DNA from: a virus
IMG/VR virus record: IMGVR_UViG_3300001460_000171
Span: 4,088 to 26,060 of that record
DNA: 21,973 bases
Strand: one strand, 5' to 3'
Part shown: positions 19,858 to 21,973 of the stretch, one piece after another
How positions within the stretch are numbered: the stretch's first letter is position 1
Layout of the letters: the number at the start of each line of letters is the position of its first letter
Position numbers and translations under genes: made by a program
The notes under the pieces: model-generated
Told to the model about the DNA's origin: nothing
Databases searched by the model: none
What the model saw: only the letters and a program-made list of their open reading frames with translations

Positions 19858-20789
19858 TGGCTGTTTCAGGAAGCAGCGACTTTGAGCTAGATGTAAGTGA
19901 TTACATAGAAGAAGCTTTTGAGCGTTGTGGCATAGAGGTTCGTACAGGTTACGACTTAAAAACAGCCAAAAGATCATTAAATCTTCTGTTTGCTGATTGG
20001 GCAAACAGGGGTTTAAATCAATGGACTATAAAACAAAGAACGCAACATCTAACACAGGCAGATGGGTCGTATAGTCTTGGTGCTGATGTAATTGATGTTT
20101 TGTCTATGGTTGTAAGAAGATCAAATACTGATTTTAGTATGACTCGTGTTAGCCGTGATACATATACAAATATACCAAGTAAAACAACTCAATCAAGACC
20201 AACTCAGTTTTTTATTGATAGACAGATAACACCAACTATTAATATATGGCCACTGCCTGATAATAATGCTGGTGGAGTTGGAACTGTTACGGATGCTGGT
20301 ACATCAACTGGCACAGCCACTTTTACCGGGGTAACTCAGGCATCTACATCAGGAACCGGAATTAACGCAGTGTTTACAATAAGCACTGACGGTGCTGGCG
20401 GTTATTCAGTAGATAGCGTCACCACTGTAGGCTCAGGATATGCTGTGGGTGATACAATTACAGTCGCCGGAACCAGTTTGGGTGGTGCAACCACTGCAAA
20501 TGATTTGACTTTGACCGTCGGCTCTTTGTCTGGTGATTTACTGGTTTTTGATTGTTTAACCAGAATTAACGATGCTGATACCTATAAAAATACTATGGAC
20601 GTTCCATTTAGATTTTATCCATGTTTAGCGGCTGGATTAGCATACTACATTGCTTTAAAGAGAGCCCCTGACAGAGTGCAACTTTTAAAAGCTATATACG
20701 ATGAAGAGTTTGACAGAGCTCAGTCTGAAGATAGAGACAGAGCTTCATTTAGTGTAGCACCTAACTTGCAGTATTACAGGGTGGGATAA
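19857..20789 (+). CDS. Head-tail connector-like protein with beta-rich insertion, 310 aa
   Basis: The N-terminal part has a helical SLNLLFADWANRGLNQWTI segment (about 40-58), followed by strands (SYSLGADVIDVLSMVVRR) and FIDRQITPTINIWPLPD (119-135). The C-terminal part is LLVFDCLTRINDADTYKNT (228-246), then the helix FYPCLAAGLAYYIALKR. In relatives I recall the two parts joined almost directly. Here about 89 residues (138-226) rich in Gly, Thr, Ser and Val are inserted, with VGSGYAVGDTITVAGTSLGG, a unit I associate with marine phage tail-fibre-type repeats. The likely role is head closure or tail attachment, from place and pattern. Confidence 0.75.
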   Translation: MAVSGSSDFELDVSDYIEEAFERCGIEVRTGYDLKTAKRSLNLLFADWANRGLNQWTIKQRTQHLTQADGSYSLGADVIDVLSMVVRRSNTDFSMTRVSRDTYTNIPSKTTQSRPTQFFIDRQITPTINIWPLPDNNAGGVGTVTDAGTSTGTATFTGVTQASTSGTGINAVFTISTDGAGGYSVDSVTTVGSGYAVGDTITVAGTSLGGATTANDLTLTVGSLSGDLLVFDCLTRINDADTYKNTMDVPFRFYPCLAAGLAYYIALKRAPDRVQLLKAIYDEEFDRAQSEDRDRASFSVAPNLQYYRVG

Positions 20790-21295
20790 TGCCTAGATTC
20801 GCTACAGGTAAAGACGCATTTGGGCTTTCTGATAGATCAGGATTCCGTTATAGGCTTCGAGATATGAGGCAAGAATGGAATGGCCTCCTTGTTGGAAAAG
20901 ACGAATGGGAGTCTAAACACCCTCAGTTAGAGCCAATTAGACATTTGCCTGACGCAGAGGCTTTAAGAAATCCAAGGCCAGACACTAGAACAGAGCCTGC
21001 TGTTGCTAGTATAATGGGTATAAACCCTTTTCTGTCTTCTGGGTCTGGCTCTTCTGTTATTTCTGTAAACGAACCTAATCATGGTAGAAGTAGCGGTGAT
21101 ATAGTAAGGTTTAGAAAATGTTCTGCTTTTGATGGATTTTCAGTTGATGTTCTGCAATCTGATTCTGGTTATTCAATAACAGTTGTAGACACGAACAATT
21201 ATACGTTTACTGTTTCGTCAGAAACTGCAAATGTTGGAAACAAAACGGGCGGCGGCAACATTGCTACAGCAGGCCCCGTTACGCTGGAGAATTAA
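20789..21295 (+). CDS. Two-domain virion structural protein, 168 aa
   Basis: The N-terminal part (about 1-75) is charged, with RFATGKDAFGLSDRSGFRYR and DMRQEWNGLLVGKDEWE, a pattern I recall from small phage neck proteins. The C-terminal part (about 77-168) is beta-rich: NPFLSSGSGSSVISVNEPNHG, then GDIVRFRKC, YSITVVDTNNYTFTVS and GGGNIATAGPVTLEN. That reads as a small Ig-like or fibre-type domain that also occurs on other phage proteins. It starts in a TAATG overlap with the connector gene and ends one base before the adaptor ATG. Probably part of the neck or tail. Confidence 0.72.
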   Translation: MPRFATGKDAFGLSDRSGFRYRLRDMRQEWNGLLVGKDEWESKHPQLEPIRHLPDAEALRNPRPDTRTEPAVASIMGINPFLSSGSGSSVISVNEPNHGRSSGDIVRFRKCSAFDGFSVDVLQSDSGYSITVVDTNNYTFTVSSETANVGNKTGGGNIATAGPVTLEN

Positions 21296-21952
21296 ATGAG
21301 CTACACCTTTGCCCAGCTAAAGACAGCAATTCAAGATTTTACAGAGAACACTGAGTCTTCTTTTGTAACAAATCTTCCTACGTTTATTAAAAACACAGAA
21401 AATCGTATTTTTAAACTTGTTGATTTAGAAGTTTTTAGAAAAAACGCTACCAGTTCTTTGACTAGCTCTGATGCGGGAGATCCGTTTCTTTCAGTGCCTA
21501 CTGATTACCTTTCTTCTTTTTCTCTGTCTGTAACGGTAAATAGCGAGAAAAAATTCCTACTTCAAAAAGATGTTAACTTTATACAAGAGTACAATCCAAA
21601 TCCCTCCACGAAGGGTGTGCCAAAGTATTATGCTTTTTTTGACATAGACAATTTTATTTTAGCTCCCACCCCAGATAGCGCTTATGTAGTTGAATTGCAT
21701 TATTACTACACTCCAGCGTCACTAACAGCAGGCGCAGATTCTGGTACAACATGGTTAAGCGAAAACGCTTCTAATGCCATGCTTTACGGTTCGCTTGTAG
21801 AAGCATATACTTATATGAAGGGCGAGCAAGATGTAATGGCTAATTATGAAAAACAATTTCAAGAAGCCGTTTCTAGGATCAAGGATCTGGCAGAGGCCAG
21901 AGAAAACAGCGATGCGTATCGCAGGGGCTTACCAGACAGACCCCGTTCATAA
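21296..21952 (+). CDS. Head-tail adaptor protein, SU10-type, 218 aa
   Basis: Family marks are YTFAQLKTAIQDFTENTESSF at the start, a LPTFIKNTENRIFKLVDL helix, FLSVPTDYLSSFSLSV, LLQKDVNFIQEYNP, KYYAFFDIDNFILAPTPD, ELHYYYTP and NAMLYGSLVEAYTYMKGEQDVM. These are strongly reminiscent of the adaptor family of SU10-type podoviruses, a ring that docks under the portal and carries the tail. Length is typical and no part is missing. The ATG follows directly after the previous stop, with GGAG in the end of the prior gene (21286-21289). AAGGAG for the next gene overlaps its stop. Confidence 0.88.
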   Translation: MSYTFAQLKTAIQDFTENTESSFVTNLPTFIKNTENRIFKLVDLEVFRKNATSSLTSSDAGDPFLSVPTDYLSSFSLSVTVNSEKKFLLQKDVNFIQEYNPNPSTKGVPKYYAFFDIDNFILAPTPDSAYVVELHYYYTPASLTAGADSGTTWLSENASNAMLYGSLVEAYTYMKGEQDVMANYEKQFQEAVSRIKDLAEARENSDAYRRGLPDRPRS

Positions 21953-21962
21953 GGAGTAAACG

Positions 21963-21973
21963 ATGGCAACATC
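21963..21973 (+). CDS. Start of next gene, cut by window end
   Basis: AAGGAG (21951-21956) and ATG at 21963 begin a new frame (M-A-T) that runs off the window. In this gene order it is probably a tail gene, but only three codons are seen. Confidence 0.6.

Noticed and set aside
1-21973. CRISPR array, tRNA, insertion sequence
   Set aside because: I looked for regularly spaced direct repeats, cloverleaf-like segments with a CCA-type end, and transposase motifs or terminal inverted repeats, and saw none.

Overview
This window reads as part of the genome of a tailed double-stranded DNA phage, probably marine and probably a short-tailed (podovirus-like) phage. I infer this from the protein families: a large terminase, a P22/SU10-type portal, a phage GroES, an acidic coiled-coil scaffold, a Mu gpT-like major capsid protein and an SU10-type head-tail adaptor. 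It also carries small protein families (DUF6321-like and DUF5872-like, recognised by eye) that are common in uncultured marine phages. All credible genes are on the + strand, packed with 1-8 base overlaps (TAATG, TGATG). The host cannot be named from the sequence. I see no tRNA, rRNA, CRISPR, insertion sequence or integrase, and no endolysin or tail fibre inside the window.

Layout. (1) 1-3718 is a regulatory and accessory region made of three short transcription units. Each is preceded by the same promoter-like motif (two TGCA boxes 9 bases apart, then TATAT). Unit A encodes an unknown protein and a gamma-glutamylcyclotransferase-like enzyme. Unit B encodes a small winged-helix protein, an unknown protein and a GS-fold amidoligase that carries a C-terminal copy of the same winged-helix domain. 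Unit C starts with an unknown protein and an Xre-type regulator. Between the units lie strong terminators, repeated CGAACAATTGTTCG palindromes, a G-tract repeat and phased A-tracts. (2) 3763-12747 is the packaging and portal module: a Gly/Pro-rich protein, TerL, three tiny basic proteins with a shared C-terminal tag, the portal, more tiny proteins, an EF-hand membrane protein and a 3TM holin-like protein. (3) 12740-16135 is the head module: GroES, scaffold, two head-region proteins and the capsid protein, closed by a terminator. (4) 16253 to the end holds virion and head-tail proteins mixed with small basic and membrane proteins, ending with a connector-like protein that carries a beta-rich insertion, a two-domain structural protein and the adaptor.

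How it fits together. TerL packages DNA through the portal into a shell built on the scaffold and probably folded with help from the phage GroES. The 19.8-22.0 kb genes close the head and attach the tail. Three things stand out. A peptide-bond-forming enzyme (amidoligase) and a gamma-glutamyl-cleaving enzyme sit in neighbouring early units. Many tiny proteins scattered through the late region end in variants of GGAV...FkG(V/T)R, conserved in protein but not in codon choice. A set of operators and promoters links the three early units. A working link between the amidoligase/cyclotransferase pair and the tagged proteins is speculation only.
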